Below, piece by piece: positions 47,701-55,160 of a stretch of DNA of 64,000 nt. Position 1 is the first letter of the stretch. Each line of letters starts with the position of its first letter. The translations under genes and the position numbers were made by a program. A model generated the notes under the pieces. It was given only the letters and a program-made list of their open reading frames with translations, did no database searches and was not told the origin of the DNA. The DNA is from Pseudomonas helmanticensis (GTDB taxonomy: Bacteria; Pseudomonadota; Gammaproteobacteria; Pseudomonadales; Pseudomonadaceae): the NCBI RefSeq assembly GCF_900182985.1, contig NZ_FXUY01000001.1, forward strand, positions 930,001 to 994,000, read 5' to 3'.

Positions 47701-47955
47701 CCGTTGTCTGGCCAGCGATTCCACCAGCAGGGCGCGTGCCTCGTCATTTTTCGGGACTTTTTCCAGCAAGTGCCGCATCAGTCGTTCGACTTCTTTCCAG
47801 TTGCCCTTTTTTGCTTCGCGGTAGCTGCGATCCATGTAGGGGTAACTGCGGAACTGTTCGAAATCGCTCAGCGGCGCGGCGTGCAGCGGATACGCCGTAC
47901 TCATGCCGAGCAGCAGGCTACCTATCAACAGGGTGTGACGGTGCACAGGCTTCAT
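44794..47955 (-). CDS. nfrA: NfrA-like outer-membrane TPR protein (phage N4 adsorption protein A family)
   Basis: A 1,053-residue exported protein with a signal peptide (about residues 1-27). A long array of TPR-like helical repeats (about 30-770) includes HLLEKVPKNDEARALLVESL and AEAVRREPGNPRYRADYG. A C-terminal domain of about 200 residues, beta-rich with alternating aromatic residues and a final GNGVLLGVEWNF, fits an outer-membrane barrel. In E. coli NfrA is the outer-membrane component of a surface-glycan system and a receptor component for phage N4. It overlaps nfrB by four bases and the DUF4434 gene by one. Confidence 0.88.
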   Translation of the reverse strand: MKPVHRHTLLIGSLLLGMSTAYPLHAAPLSDFEQFRSYPYMDRSYREAKKGNWKEVERLMRHLLEKVPKNDEARALLVESLARQRRYGDAVQALPNNDSAAVLDLRLTWIEQDPPSSTQVEQWMATSDLNDRIRLWQAYSLSLAKFGGAAKAHDWLAQLAPRGDDNILRLARANWSEQLRDWTGTIEQLAPLAAKKQLDAEGWQRLANAYVQRLDEKPLQQLLQQAPTPEAARQARLAMVDRAIAMGHDQQAQRWLQSLPASDLADPAQRQRLWELARQTDDVPTVQRLSNDLQRPCLETADWLSRHDPEAALTQLRGCQPTDDPQKWLVLAQRLQATDLLQNTRLPEPWDSRRQAQLVDVWQEQGDSSKVMVWLAGQTQTPAVVKRRAELAQTMGRRTEEQTLWEYHYRQTGNLASLNQASFLALNSGDRQHAQQLLETAYDRHDGRLPGAALQRLAGLYASSSDITAQQQRRMTSLLGHVDGATRGQLLAQLAEKGQCDVVQQAVGDHPQAIGDYRALGRCAMPDRPGEAVVYYQQAEKLGDRSSRLPLAYALEAAGDSTAALAIWRSIPAAQLSDNARLTASRSALNAGDNQAAERFWQQSSTRGANEWALGAAVADARGDHAQALQRQRQALQTAPDAGHFYAASVTAQKAGDLAQSNAWLAEAVRREPGNPRYRADYGMRLAGAATREQRATAIPYLQQATRDFPEDYHLGETLAWRYDEVEDSASARKELRRVIDLEQNPVAADDEDGSMEARRYRQRRAHEALSRRDNFTIASTWSPAGVSTNDFLRNDKSQGSNRSPNSQNVQVAMWDHALGEEPSRAGSSLSVYGRVLLGGQSRSSYAESVAAGVGLRYKPWGTQNINFYGEIYKQSQFDDQDNHGLSLGQLINPDKLSDQLDDHRQDGHTTTDYLLRATASFLDQGKYRNDWRVDESDWDERFLYLDAAWWTKAGDHQWLSRFQQGHTWKLPFNGAQTIMPYGFLEFASQDPSNDWRQDLRTGVGLRWQWWYDDDRYNAYRSKLTVRTEYQQALGGNLYEGGNGVLLGVEWNF

Positions 47956-50126
47956 GCAGCCTCCCGAACGATGCGGTAGGCGGCTTGTTGTTCGCTGGCC
48001 TGATCTGCAAGGGCCTGATCGAGTACTTCCTGGGTGATCATGCCGCGGGAAATCAGATGTTCGCCGAGTGACATGTTTTCGGCGTCGAAATCGATCAATG
48101 CCTGATTGAACAGGGTGGGTGGCACCATCCCGCGTACCTGCAGCAAATTGCCCAGCAACACCTGATGGCGGCTGACGCGTTCCAGCAAGGCTTCATCGTC
48201 CTGATGACGCTCAAGCACTTCAAGCATATGACGCACTTCCTCATTCTGTCGGTGACTGGCGTACCAGTGACGAATCCCCAAAGTCACACGGCCCTGCGGT
48301 GCCAGTCGGCAGCGTACTGGGCGTTTCAATTGACGGCTGATCGCACCGAGCGATACCTGACTGACCGGACCTTCCGACGCCAGCACCAGGGTTTCACCAT
48401 CTTCAGCCACCGGCAGCACGCCATAATGCGATGCCACACGGCGCGGCACGGCGTCGATCAGGCGTTTGTCGAGTTTGAATGGGTTGAGCGGCGCCCACTC
48501 CAGATCAAGTTGTTCGGCCAGTGCCTGCACCAGTTGCGTGCTGTCGATGTATTCGCGCAACAACAATTCACGTCCCAGACGTCGACGTACCGGACTGGTG
48601 ATCGCCGCTTCCAGTTGTTCCTCGGTCAGCAGGCCTTTTTCCACCAGACGATGGCCCAGCGGTGTGCGTTGGGCTTTGGTCAGGGCGGGGAATTCATGGG
48701 TGGTCTTGTCCCACGCCACGCGCCGGGAGTCGCCCATCTCCATGACTTGTTTCAGCGCGCGCAGATTGGCGAAGAAGTTGACGAAGTTGCTCCACATCAT
48801 TCGTGGTGCCGACAGCAGGCCCTCGCCCAGTCCGTAATAACGGGTGACGAACCAGCCGCGCTGAAACAGCCGGTTGAGCAGCATGAAGCCGTTCAGCCAA
48901 AGCAATATCGGCAGCAGAGAGCTGTCGGAAAGAATTGACGGATAGCGCCACGACTCGGGAGAAATCACCGTCACCAGCCACATCACCATCAAGACCACGA
49001 ACAGCAGGTTGACGAGGAAGCTCAGCATGTAGGCGATCAGGCCGCGCCGGTCGCGCCAGAGGAAATAGTTGAGCAGACCCTTGCGGCTCCAGCCGAGGTT
49101 CTTGGTGCCCTGAAACACGATGCCGACAATCCAACGCGATTTCTGCCGGATCGCATGCTGCAAATCCCGAGGGAAATGCTCACGGACACAGATCACTTGG
49201 GAGAACTCGCGGTTCATGCCGAACACCCACGGTTGCTCCAGCGCCAGTTTCGGATCGCTGACCGAGTAGCGGGCGAAAATGCACTTCATGCCTTTTTGCT
49301 TGAGACGGAAACCGATGTCGTAGTCCTCGGTGAGACTCTGCACATCGAAAGCGATACCGTCGCCGTCTTCGAGCAGGGCGCTGATGGCCTTGCGGCTGAA
49401 GCAGGTGCCGACGCCAGCGCTGGGCACCTGACCGGTCAAGGCCTCGCGGACGATGACGTCCTTGCCGTGGTTCTCGGCGAACTCATCGACATAGTGGCCG
49501 GCAGTGAAGCCTTTCCACTCCGGCGCGTATGGGTAGACCGGGATCTGGATCAGGTCCTTGTTCGGCAGCAGATAGTTGAACAGGCGCAATTCCATCGGTG
49601 AAATCACGTCTTCGGCGTCGTGCAGGATGAACCCGGCGAACTGGATTTTCGCCTCGCTTTCAAAGCGCAGGATCGCGTCGATGATGTTGTTCAGGCAGTC
49701 GGCCTTGCTGGTCGGGCCGGGGCGCGCGCAGACCACTTTGTGCACGTTGGGGTAGTGCTGGCAGACCGCATCGACGTCCGCTTGAGTTTCGGCGTCGTTG
49801 GGATAGGTGCCGACAAAAATCTGGTAGTTCTCATAGTCGATGGTCGAGGCGGCCAGGCGCGCCATTTCGCCGACCACACCGACTTCATTCCATGCCGGCA
49901 CCATGATCGCCAGTGGTTTTTCCGGGATCGCGTACAGGCGCTCTTCATCGGCGCGGTCGAATTTTTCGTAGATCCGCCAGCGCCGGATCAGCTTGCGGGA
50001 CCAGTACACGAGGTCGATGAACAGATCATCGAGACCGAGGACGAACATCAGCAGGGCGAGGGCAATCGCCACATATTTGAGACCGAACAGCACATACGCA
50101 AAAAAGTCGACCCAACCCAGACTCAT
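47952..50126 (-). CDS. nfrB: NfrB-like c-di-GMP-responsive glycosyltransferase
   Basis: A 724-residue inner-membrane glycosyltransferase. An N-terminal membrane segment (about 10-32) precedes a family 2 catalytic domain with D160-A-E-D163, TED at 256-258 and QKSRW at 318-322, the motifs of processive synthases. Further membrane helices follow at about 365-390 and 400-430. The C-terminal part holds MshEN-type repeats, seen as LGHRLVEKGLLTEEQLEAAI, RLGRELLLREYIDSTQLVQA and a third near MSLGEHLISRGMITQEVL. MshEN domains bind c-di-GMP, so synthesis should respond to that messenger. It overlaps wecB and nfrA by four bases each. Confidence 0.92.
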   Translation of the reverse strand: MSLGWVDFFAYVLFGLKYVAIALALLMFVLGLDDLFIDLVYWSRKLIRRWRIYEKFDRADEERLYAIPEKPLAIMVPAWNEVGVVGEMARLAASTIDYENYQIFVGTYPNDAETQADVDAVCQHYPNVHKVVCARPGPTSKADCLNNIIDAILRFESEAKIQFAGFILHDAEDVISPMELRLFNYLLPNKDLIQIPVYPYAPEWKGFTAGHYVDEFAENHGKDVIVREALTGQVPSAGVGTCFSRKAISALLEDGDGIAFDVQSLTEDYDIGFRLKQKGMKCIFARYSVSDPKLALEQPWVFGMNREFSQVICVREHFPRDLQHAIRQKSRWIVGIVFQGTKNLGWSRKGLLNYFLWRDRRGLIAYMLSFLVNLLFVVLMVMWLVTVISPESWRYPSILSDSSLLPILLWLNGFMLLNRLFQRGWFVTRYYGLGEGLLSAPRMMWSNFVNFFANLRALKQVMEMGDSRRVAWDKTTHEFPALTKAQRTPLGHRLVEKGLLTEEQLEAAITSPVRRRLGRELLLREYIDSTQLVQALAEQLDLEWAPLNPFKLDKRLIDAVPRRVASHYGVLPVAEDGETLVLASEGPVSQVSLGAISRQLKRPVRCRLAPQGRVTLGIRHWYASHRQNEEVRHMLEVLERHQDDEALLERVSRHQVLLGNLLQVRGMVPPTLFNQALIDFDAENMSLGEHLISRGMITQEVLDQALADQASEQQAAYRIVREAA

Positions 50127-51277
50127 ACCCCTTCACCCGCCGCCGAGCGAGTGCTCAGCCAGGCGTGGAGGCGGGTGGCAATCAATTCGCTGGCGTGGCC
50201 ATCGCCATAAGGGAAATGCACACGGCTCATGCGCGTATAGGTCTCTTCGTCGTCGAGCAGTTGTGCGGCTTCCTTGACGATGCGGGTCTTGTCGGTGCCG
50301 ACCAGCAGCATGGTGCCGCTTTCCAGCACCGATGGCCGTTCAGTGACATCGCGCAGCACCAGCAGGGGTTTGCCGATCGCCGGCGCTTCTTCCTGTACAC
50401 CGCCGGAATCGGTGAGGATGAAGTGCGCACGGCCCATCAGCCAGACGAAATTCGGGTAGTCCTGCGGCGCAACCAGATAGATGTTCGGTTTATTGGCAAG
50501 CATGCCGTACACCACTTCCTGCACCAGCGGATTGAGGTGTACCGGATAAACGAATTGCACCTGCGGATAGCGCTCGGCCAGTTCGGCCAGCGCCTCACAG
50601 ATGTTGCGGAAACCGTCGCCGAGGTTTTCCCGTCGATGGCTGGTGATGAGAATCATCTTGCGCTGATCATCGAGTACGGCCAACGGCGAATCCGCTGCCG
50701 GGTGCCAACCGGTTTGCTGCTGTTGCGCGCGCATCCACAGCAAGGCATCAATGACGGTGTTACCGGTGATTTCAATGTTGTCCTCAGGCACGCCTTCGCG
50801 CAGCAGGTTGGCGGCGGATTTCGAGGTCGGCGGAAAGTGCAGGTCAGCGATGACGCCGGTCAGGCGCCGATTGGCTTCCTCCGGCCAGGGCGCGCGCAGA
50901 TTGCCGGTACGCAGGCCTGCTTCAACGTGACCGATGGGCAGTTGCCGATTGAAGGCGGCGAGGGCGGCAATGAAGCTGGTGGTGGTGTCGCCGTGGACAA
51001 GCACGATGTCGGGCTTGACCCGTGCATAGGCTTGATCCAGTTGCGCCAGCAGATTTTGCGAAAGACCGTTGAGGGTCTGGCCCTGAGTCATCACTTGCAG
51101 GTCTTCGTCGACCGAAAGTTCGAAGGCATCGAGCACTTGCGTGAGCATCTCGCGATGCTGGCCGGTAGAACAGATGTTCAGTTGGATGTCCGGCCACTGA
51201 CGCAGAACCCGAGCGAGCGGGGCCATTTTGATGGCCTCCGGACGAGTACCGAAAACCATCATGACTTTGAAAGACAT
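50123..51277 (-). CDS. wecB: UDP-N-acetylglucosamine 2-epimerase (non-hydrolysing)
   Basis: A 384-residue enzyme interconverting UDP-GlcNAc and UDP-ManNAc. The visible signatures are VFGTRPEAIKMAPL at the N-terminus, VLVHGDTTTSFIAALAAF, HVEAGLRTGNLRAPWPEE, VITGNTVIDALL in variant form, and LTDSGGVQEEAPAIGKPLLVLRDVTERPS in part. The start is the ATG at 51277, preceded by a near-perfect CCAGGAGGGG site; an in-frame start at 51295 precedes this site. As the first gene of the operon it should supply the ManNAc donor for NfrB, as WecB does for the E. coli N4 receptor glycan. A hairpin at 51358-51384 lies in its leader. Confidence 0.93.
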   Translation of the reverse strand: MSFKVMMVFGTRPEAIKMAPLARVLRQWPDIQLNICSTGQHREMLTQVLDAFELSVDEDLQVMTQGQTLNGLSQNLLAQLDQAYARVKPDIVLVHGDTTTSFIAALAAFNRQLPIGHVEAGLRTGNLRAPWPEEANRRLTGVIADLHFPPTSKSAANLLREGVPEDNIEITGNTVIDALLWMRAQQQQTGWHPAADSPLAVLDDQRKMILITSHRRENLGDGFRNICEALAELAERYPQVQFVYPVHLNPLVQEVVYGMLANKPNIYLVAPQDYPNFVWLMGRAHFILTDSGGVQEEAPAIGKPLLVLRDVTERPSVLESGTMLLVGTDKTRIVKEAAQLLDDEETYTRMSRVHFPYGDGHASELIATRLHAWLSTRSAAGEGV

Positions 51278-51357
51278 TGACCCCTCCTGGGACATGGCAA
51301 CGCCAGGGCAAAAGCGCCTTTGACGTGTGTTCTCTTGCTGAGAAATAAAGGAAAGCA

Positions 51358-51384
51358 GCCGGATGGGAGCTTGTCCAATCCGGC
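51358..51384 (-). promoter_or_regulatory. Hairpin in the wecB leader
   Basis: A perfect 7-bp stem GCCGGAT/ATCCGGC encloses 13 bases, about 80 bases upstream of the wecB start. It could be an untranslated-region structure or the remains of a terminator for the trx gene; there is no U tract on either side. Confidence 0.35.
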
Positions 51385-51417
51385 CTCAGGCTAGTTTGTT
51401 ACCGATGATTTGGAACG

Positions 51418-51454
51418 AAAGTGCCATCGGTTGATGGCTCTTAGGTGGCACTTT
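51418..51454 (-). terminator. Weak terminator-like hairpin at the end of the thioredoxin-like gene
   Basis: AAAGTGCCA and TGGCACTTT form a perfect 9-bp stem around a 19-base loop. The 5' arm (minus strand) begins at the stop codon of the trx-like gene. Only a short T-containing tail follows, so termination strength is doubtful. Confidence 0.4.
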
Positions 51455-51885
51455 CAGGAAAAGTTCCATCGATGTGCACGCGGGACGGTGCACAGGGAAC
51501 GAAAAGTGCGGCGCAACCAGCTCAGATCATGCTTTGGTTTGCGCGGGGAGGTCGGTGCTTTGGTTTTGCCGATGTGCAGGGCGAAATCCCGCGCGAGAGT
51601 ATCTTCGGTGCCGATGCCTTTGAGCTTTTTCAGCAGCTTGCCGTTTTTGTAGAACAGCACCGTGGGAGTGCCGGTGACCAGCGGGTGGCGCGGCGATTGG
51701 CTGGTGTCGAGCATGTAGATATTGGCGCGATGCCGATAGGGCTCAGCTGTTTGGCGAAATACCGGCCCCGCCCATTCGCACGCCGGGCAGTGCTCATTGG
51801 CGAAATACAGGATCACCGGGCGCCAGGTTTTCAGGGCCTTGCGATAGACCGGAGCCAGATCTTCACTCGGAATGACGACGCTCAT
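51454..51885 (-). CDS. Thioredoxin-like protein with CPAC motif
   Basis: A 143-residue thioredoxin-fold protein with no signal peptide. The redox motif is C-P-A-C (NEHCPACEWAG, about residues 31-40), an unusual variant of CGPC. The cis-proline region is TGTPTVLFYKNGKLLKKLKG. The last 45 residues are basic and appear disordered (KTKAPTSPRKPKHDLSWLRR), unlike classical thioredoxins. A TC-rich ribosome site (GGAGAG) precedes the ATG at 51885. The target is unknown. The adjacent stretch 51886-52132 has no supportable gene. Confidence 0.8.
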   Translation of the reverse strand: MSVVIPSEDLAPVYRKALKTWRPVILYFANEHCPACEWAGPVFRQTAEPYRHRANIYMLDTSQSPRHPLVTGTPTVLFYKNGKLLKKLKGIGTEDTLARDFALHIGKTKAPTSPRKPKHDLSWLRRTFRSLCTVPRAHRWNFS

Positions 51886-52107
51886 TGAACTCTCCTTTTC
51901 AACAACCTCGGGGGTTGGATGACGCTAAAGGAGGACGCGGGGTGGGTCTACTGTCAGAAATTACAGGTGTCGTTGGCAGGTGCGGGTTTTTTCCTACCAA
52001 AATGCGCGAGCGGGCTGACAGGTAATGCAGAACTGCTGATGGATATCGCGTGATACCTTCAATCGATTGAAGCCGTGAGCTTCTTGAGATGCTATTTTTA
52101 GCGCTAC

Positions 52108-52121
52108 TTAAAGCACTTTAA
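52108..52121 (+). promoter_or_regulatory. Candidate toxin-antitoxin operator
   Basis: A short dyad TTAAAG-CA-CTTTAA lies 11 bases before the antitoxin ATG, a usual place for antitoxin-complex autoregulation. The surrounding sequence is locally AT-rich. Confidence 0.4.
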
Positions 52122-52132
52122 AGAGCACTCTT

Positions 52133-52381
52133 ATGGTCCATATCGTTCTTTCTGATGTAGTCGCGAGTATTTCTGAATTGAAAAAAAATCCAATGGGGAC
52201 GGTGGCTGCCGGTGGCGGGAGGTCGGTAGCGATTCTTAATCGAAATGAACCCGCGTTTTATTGCGTACCTGCAAAGGAATACGAGGCAATGATGGCGCGC
52301 ATTGAAGATCTGGAGCTGATTGCGCTTTGCAAGGAGCGAGAAAACGACCCGACCATAAGGGTGTCATTAGATGACCTATGA
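52133..52381 (+). CDS. Phd/YefM-type antitoxin
   Basis: An 82-residue protein with the Phd/YefM/RelB fold: VVASISELKKNPMGTVAAGGGRSVAILNRNEPAFYCVPAKEYEAMM, here given only as its landmarks SISELKKNP, VAILNRNEPAFY and VPAKEYEAMMARIEDLE. The N-terminal part binds DNA, and the C-terminal acidic tail (ERENDPTIRVSLDDL) binds and neutralises the toxin. Its last 11 bases overlap the toxin gene, the standard coupled arrangement. No strong ribosome site is seen. The pair is probably a recently acquired or mobile accessory module. Confidence 0.88.
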   Translation: MVHIVLSDVVASISELKKNPMGTVAAGGGRSVAILNRNEPAFYCVPAKEYEAMMARIEDLELIALCKERENDPTIRVSLDDL

Positions 52382-52739
52382 GCTGGAGTTTTCAGAAAAG
52401 GCTTGGAAAGAATGGGCTAAGTTGGGCTCAGGTCTGAAGGAGCAGTTCAAAAAAAAGCTCTCGGAGCGGCTGCTCAATCCCCATGTCTCTGCGGATCGCC
52501 TCAAAGGCTTGGGCAATGCATACAAAATCAAGCTTCGGAGTGCCGGTTATCGAATGGTTTACCGGGTAAAGGATGAAGTGTTGATTGTCACAGTGATAGC
52601 CATCGGTAAGAGAGAGGGAGGCGATATTTATGAAAACGCAGCAAGCGTTGAACAATCAGTCCTTAACCTAGGTCGCACCAAATCGACGCGCAATGACCCA
52701 ATTGGGAACCTGCTACCCGCGTTCTGTTGCCAACGGTAG
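52371..52739 (+). CDS. RelE/ParE-family toxin with C-terminal extension
   Basis: A 122-residue protein whose first 90 residues match the RelE mRNA-interferase fold: YELEFSEKAWKEWAKLGSGL, LKGLGNAYKIKLRSAGYRMV with the conserved basic and tyrosine residues, and VLIVTVIAIGKREGGDIYENA, where family members normally end. About 30 further residues (after NAASVEQS) are not typical and probably come from a lost stop codon or a frame change in the tail. RelE toxins cleave mRNA at the ribosome. The start overlaps the antitoxin gene by 11 bases. Confidence 0.85.
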   Translation: MTYELEFSEKAWKEWAKLGSGLKEQFKKKLSERLLNPHVSADRLKGLGNAYKIKLRSAGYRMVYRVKDEVLIVTVIAIGKREGGDIYENAASVEQSVLNLGRTKSTRNDPIGNLLPAFCCQR

Positions 52740-52881
52740 CGCCTGGCAGCGGCCACGCCCGGTGATACCTCGCCGCCTATCTTACGTATCTCGTTGATTC
52801 AAAAATCATTTCATTGCAGTGCAGATTCCTCGCGAATCCTGTGGCACACTTTCTGCTGTCTATTCCGTAGTAACAAACCGT

Positions 52882-52899
52882 GTTCCGGTATAGCGGAAT
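52882..52899 (+). promoter_or_regulatory. Candidate IclR-family operator
   Basis: The dyad GTTCCGGTATAGCGGAAT (TTCCG-N6-CGGAA) ends 23 bases before the start of the first ABC transporter gene. It resembles the GTTCCG...CGGAAC operators used by several IclR-family regulators, and such a regulator is encoded in the same cluster at 56602. A second partial half-site TATTCCG lies at 52861. Confidence 0.55.
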
Positions 52900-52922
52900 A
52901 AAACAACCCTGGAGTGCTTGCC

Positions 52923-53774
52923 ATGCATCGCCGACCTTCCTTGTTCAAAGCGTGTGTTTTTGTTCTCGCGGCTTCTTCCGCTGTCATGGGCATGTCCGCC
53001 CAGGCGGCTGACAGCAAGCTCGACAGTGTGCTGGCCCGGGGCAAATTGATTGTCGGCACCGGCAGCACCAATGCGCCGTGGCACTTCCAGGGCGCGGATG
53101 GCAAGTTGCAGGGTTTTGATATCGACATCGCGCGGATCGTCGCCAAAGGTCTGTTCAACGACCCGAGCAAGGTCGAGTTCGTAGTGCAGTCGTCCGATGC
53201 GCGAATTCCCAACCTGCTCACCGACAAGGTCGACATGAGCTGCCAGTTCATCACCGTGACCGCCAGCCGTGCGCAGCAAGTCGCGTTCACGCTGCCGTAC
53301 TACCGCGAAGGCGTTGGCCTGTTGTTGCCGAACAACAGCAAGTACAAGGAAATCGAAGACCTGCAAGCCGCTGGCGACGGCGTGACCGTGGCGGTGCTGC
53401 AAAACGTGTATGCCGAAGAACTGGTGCATCAGGCACTACCCAAGGCCAAGGTCGATCAGTACGACAGCGTTGACCTGATGTATCAGGCAGTGAACTCCGG
53501 CCGCGCCGATGCCGCCGCCACCGATCAGTCTTCGGTGAAATACCTGATGGTGCAGAACCCTGGCCGCTACCGCAGCCCGACCTATGCGTGGAGCCCGCAA
53601 ACCTACGCATGTGCGGTGAAACGCGGCGATCAGGACTGGCTGAACTTCGTCAACACCGCGCTGCATGAAGCCATGACTGGCGTCGAGTTCCCGACCTACG
53701 CCGCCTCCTTCAAGCAATGGTTCGGTGTAGATCTGCCTTCCCCAGCCATCGGTTTCCCAGTCGAATTCAAATGA
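52923..53774 (+). CDS. Polar amino acid-type ABC transporter substrate-binding protein
   Basis: A 283-residue periplasmic protein with a signal peptide (about residues 1-29, cleaved near AQA) and a family 3 solute-binding domain: LIVGTGSTNAPWHFQGADGKLQGFDIDIAR in part, DARIPNLLTDKVDMSCQFITVT in part, VAFTLPYYREGVGLLLP, and VNSGRADAAATDQSSVKYL. The family binds amino acids or similar anionic solutes. I took the ATG at 52923, shortly after a CTGGAG site and the putative operator; an in-frame GTG at 52914 would sit on the ribosome site. A stem-loop separates it from the permease genes. Confidence 0.9.
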   Translation: MHRRPSLFKACVFVLAASSAVMGMSAQAADSKLDSVLARGKLIVGTGSTNAPWHFQGADGKLQGFDIDIARIVAKGLFNDPSKVEFVVQSSDARIPNLLTDKVDMSCQFITVTASRAQQVAFTLPYYREGVGLLLPNNSKYKEIEDLQAAGDGVTVAVLQNVYAEELVHQALPKAKVDQYDSVDLMYQAVNSGRADAAATDQSSVKYLMVQNPGRYRSPTYAWSPQTYACAVKRGDQDWLNFVNTALHEAMTGVEFPTYAASFKQWFGVDLPSPAIGFPVEFK

Positions 53775-53782
53775 TCCCGTGA

Positions 53783-53810
53783 GAGTGGGGCGATTGTCGT
53801 CGCCCCGCTC
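53783..53810 (+). promoter_or_regulatory. Stem-loop between the binding-protein gene and permease genes
   Basis: GAGTGGGGCGA pairs with TCGCCCCGCTC (one G-U pair) without a following U tract. Such hairpins often raise expression of the binding protein over the permeases by partial termination or mRNA protection. Confidence 0.6.
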
Positions 53811-53825
53811 AAGGTACTGCTGACC

Positions 53826-54488
53826 ATGAACTATCAGTTGAATTTTGCCGCCGTGTGGCGCGATTTCGACACCTTGCTGGCGGGGCTCGGTCTGGGCCTC
53901 GAATTGGCACTGGTGTCGATCGCCATCGGCTGCGTGATCGGCCTGCTGATGGCGTTTGCCTTGCTCTCAAAGCATCGCGCCTTGCGGGTGCTGGCCTCGG
54001 TGTACGTCACGGTGGTGCGTAACACGCCGATTCTGGTGTTGATTCTGTTGATCTACTTTGCACTGCCGAGCCTGGGGATCCGTCTGGACAAGATCCCCTC
54101 GTTCATCATTACGTTGTCGCTGTATGCCGGCGCGTACCTGACCGAAGTGTTCCGTGGCGGTTTGCTGAGCATTCCCAAAGGTCAGCGCGAAGCCGGGCTG
54201 GCGATCGGTCTCGGCGAATGGCAGGTCAAGGCCTACGTCACTGTGCCGGTGATGCTGCGCAACGTGCTGCCGGCGCTGTCGAACAACTTCATTTCACTGT
54301 TCAAGGACACTTCGCTGGCCGCTGCGATTGCGGTGCCGGAGCTGACCTATTACGCGCGCAAGATCAACGTCGAGAGCTACCGGGTGATCGAAACCTGGCT
54401 AGTGACCACGGCGCTGTATGTCGCGGCTTGTTACCTCATCGCCTTGCTGCTGCGTTACCTCGAGCAGCGTCTGGCAATTCGCCGATAG
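53826..54488 (+). CDS. Amino acid-type ABC transporter permease (first)
   Basis: A 220-residue permease with five membrane segments of the HisMQ/GltJK type. The characteristic segments are VYVTVVRNTPILVLILLIYFALP in part, YAGAYLTEVFRGGLLSIPKGQREAGLAIGL in part, and the EAA loop REAGLAIGLGEWQVKAYVTVP in part (about residues 121-141). It pairs with the next permease; the ribosome site AAGG is 12 bases before the ATG. The stop is ten bases before the next start. Confidence 0.9.
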   Translation: MNYQLNFAAVWRDFDTLLAGLGLGLELALVSIAIGCVIGLLMAFALLSKHRALRVLASVYVTVVRNTPILVLILLIYFALPSLGIRLDKIPSFIITLSLYAGAYLTEVFRGGLLSIPKGQREAGLAIGLGEWQVKAYVTVPVMLRNVLPALSNNFISLFKDTSLAAAIAVPELTYYARKINVESYRVIETWLVTTALYVAACYLIALLLRYLEQRLAIRR

Positions 54489-54497
54489 GAGCCTGCG

Positions 54498-55160
54498 ATG
54501 TACGAATCTCCCAGTTGGTTACATGAATTGTGGGTCGCGCGCGAGCCGCTGTGGCAGGGTTTCCTGACCAGCGTGCAAGTGTCGGCCCTGGCGATTCTGC
54601 TCGGCACGATGGTTGGCGTGGTCGCCGGTCTGGTGCTGACTTACGGCAAGTTCTGGATGCGCGCGCCGTTCCGCTTTTACGTTGATCTGATTCGCGGCAC
54701 TCCGGTGTTTGTGCTGGTGCTGGCCTGCTTCTATATGGCCCCGGCGCTGGGTTGGCAGATCAGTGCGTTTCAGGCGGGCGCCTTGGGGCTGACACTGTTC
54801 TGCGGCTCGCACGTCGCGGAAATTGTCCGTGGTGCGTTGCAAGCGCTGCCGCGCGGGCAGATGGAAGCGGGCAAAGCCATCGGCCTGACGTTTTATCAAT
54901 CCCTCGGCTACGTGCTGTTGCCTCAGGCGCTGCGGCAGATCCTGCCGACCTGGGTCAACTCGTCCACCGAAATCGTTAAGGCCTCGACTTTGCTTTCGGT
55001 GATCGGCGTCGCCGAATTGCTGCTCAGCACTCAACAGATCATCGCCCGGAACTTCATGACCCTGCAGTTCTACCTGTTCGCCGGTTTTCTGTTCTTCGTC
55101 ATCAACTACGGCATCGAATTACTCGGCCGGCACATTGAAAAACGGGTGGCCTTGCCATGA
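54498..55160 (+). CDS. Amino acid-type ABC transporter permease (second)
   Basis: A 220-residue permease, the partner of the preceding one and of the same family: [21 protein letters not shown] in part, [21 protein letters not shown] in part, and the EAA loop [22 protein letters not shown] strong AGGAG site precedes the ATG at 54498. Its last four bases overlap the ATPase gene start (ATGA), so the two are coupled. Confidence 0.9.
   Translation: MYESPSWLHELWVAREPLWQGFLTSVQVSALAILLGTMVGVVAGLVLTYGKFWMRAPFRFYVDLIRGTPVFVLVLACFYMAPALGWQISAFQAGALGLTLFCGSHVAEIVRGALQALPRGQMEAGKAIGLTFYQSLGYVLLPQALRQILPTWVNSSTEIVKASTLLSVIGVAELLLSTQQIIARNFMTLQFYLFAGFLFFVINYGIELLGRHIEKRVALP

Noticed and set aside
51919..52053. 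A 44-codon frame between the thioredoxin-like gene and the antitoxin gene
   Set aside because: No ribosome site, no transmembrane or domain signal.
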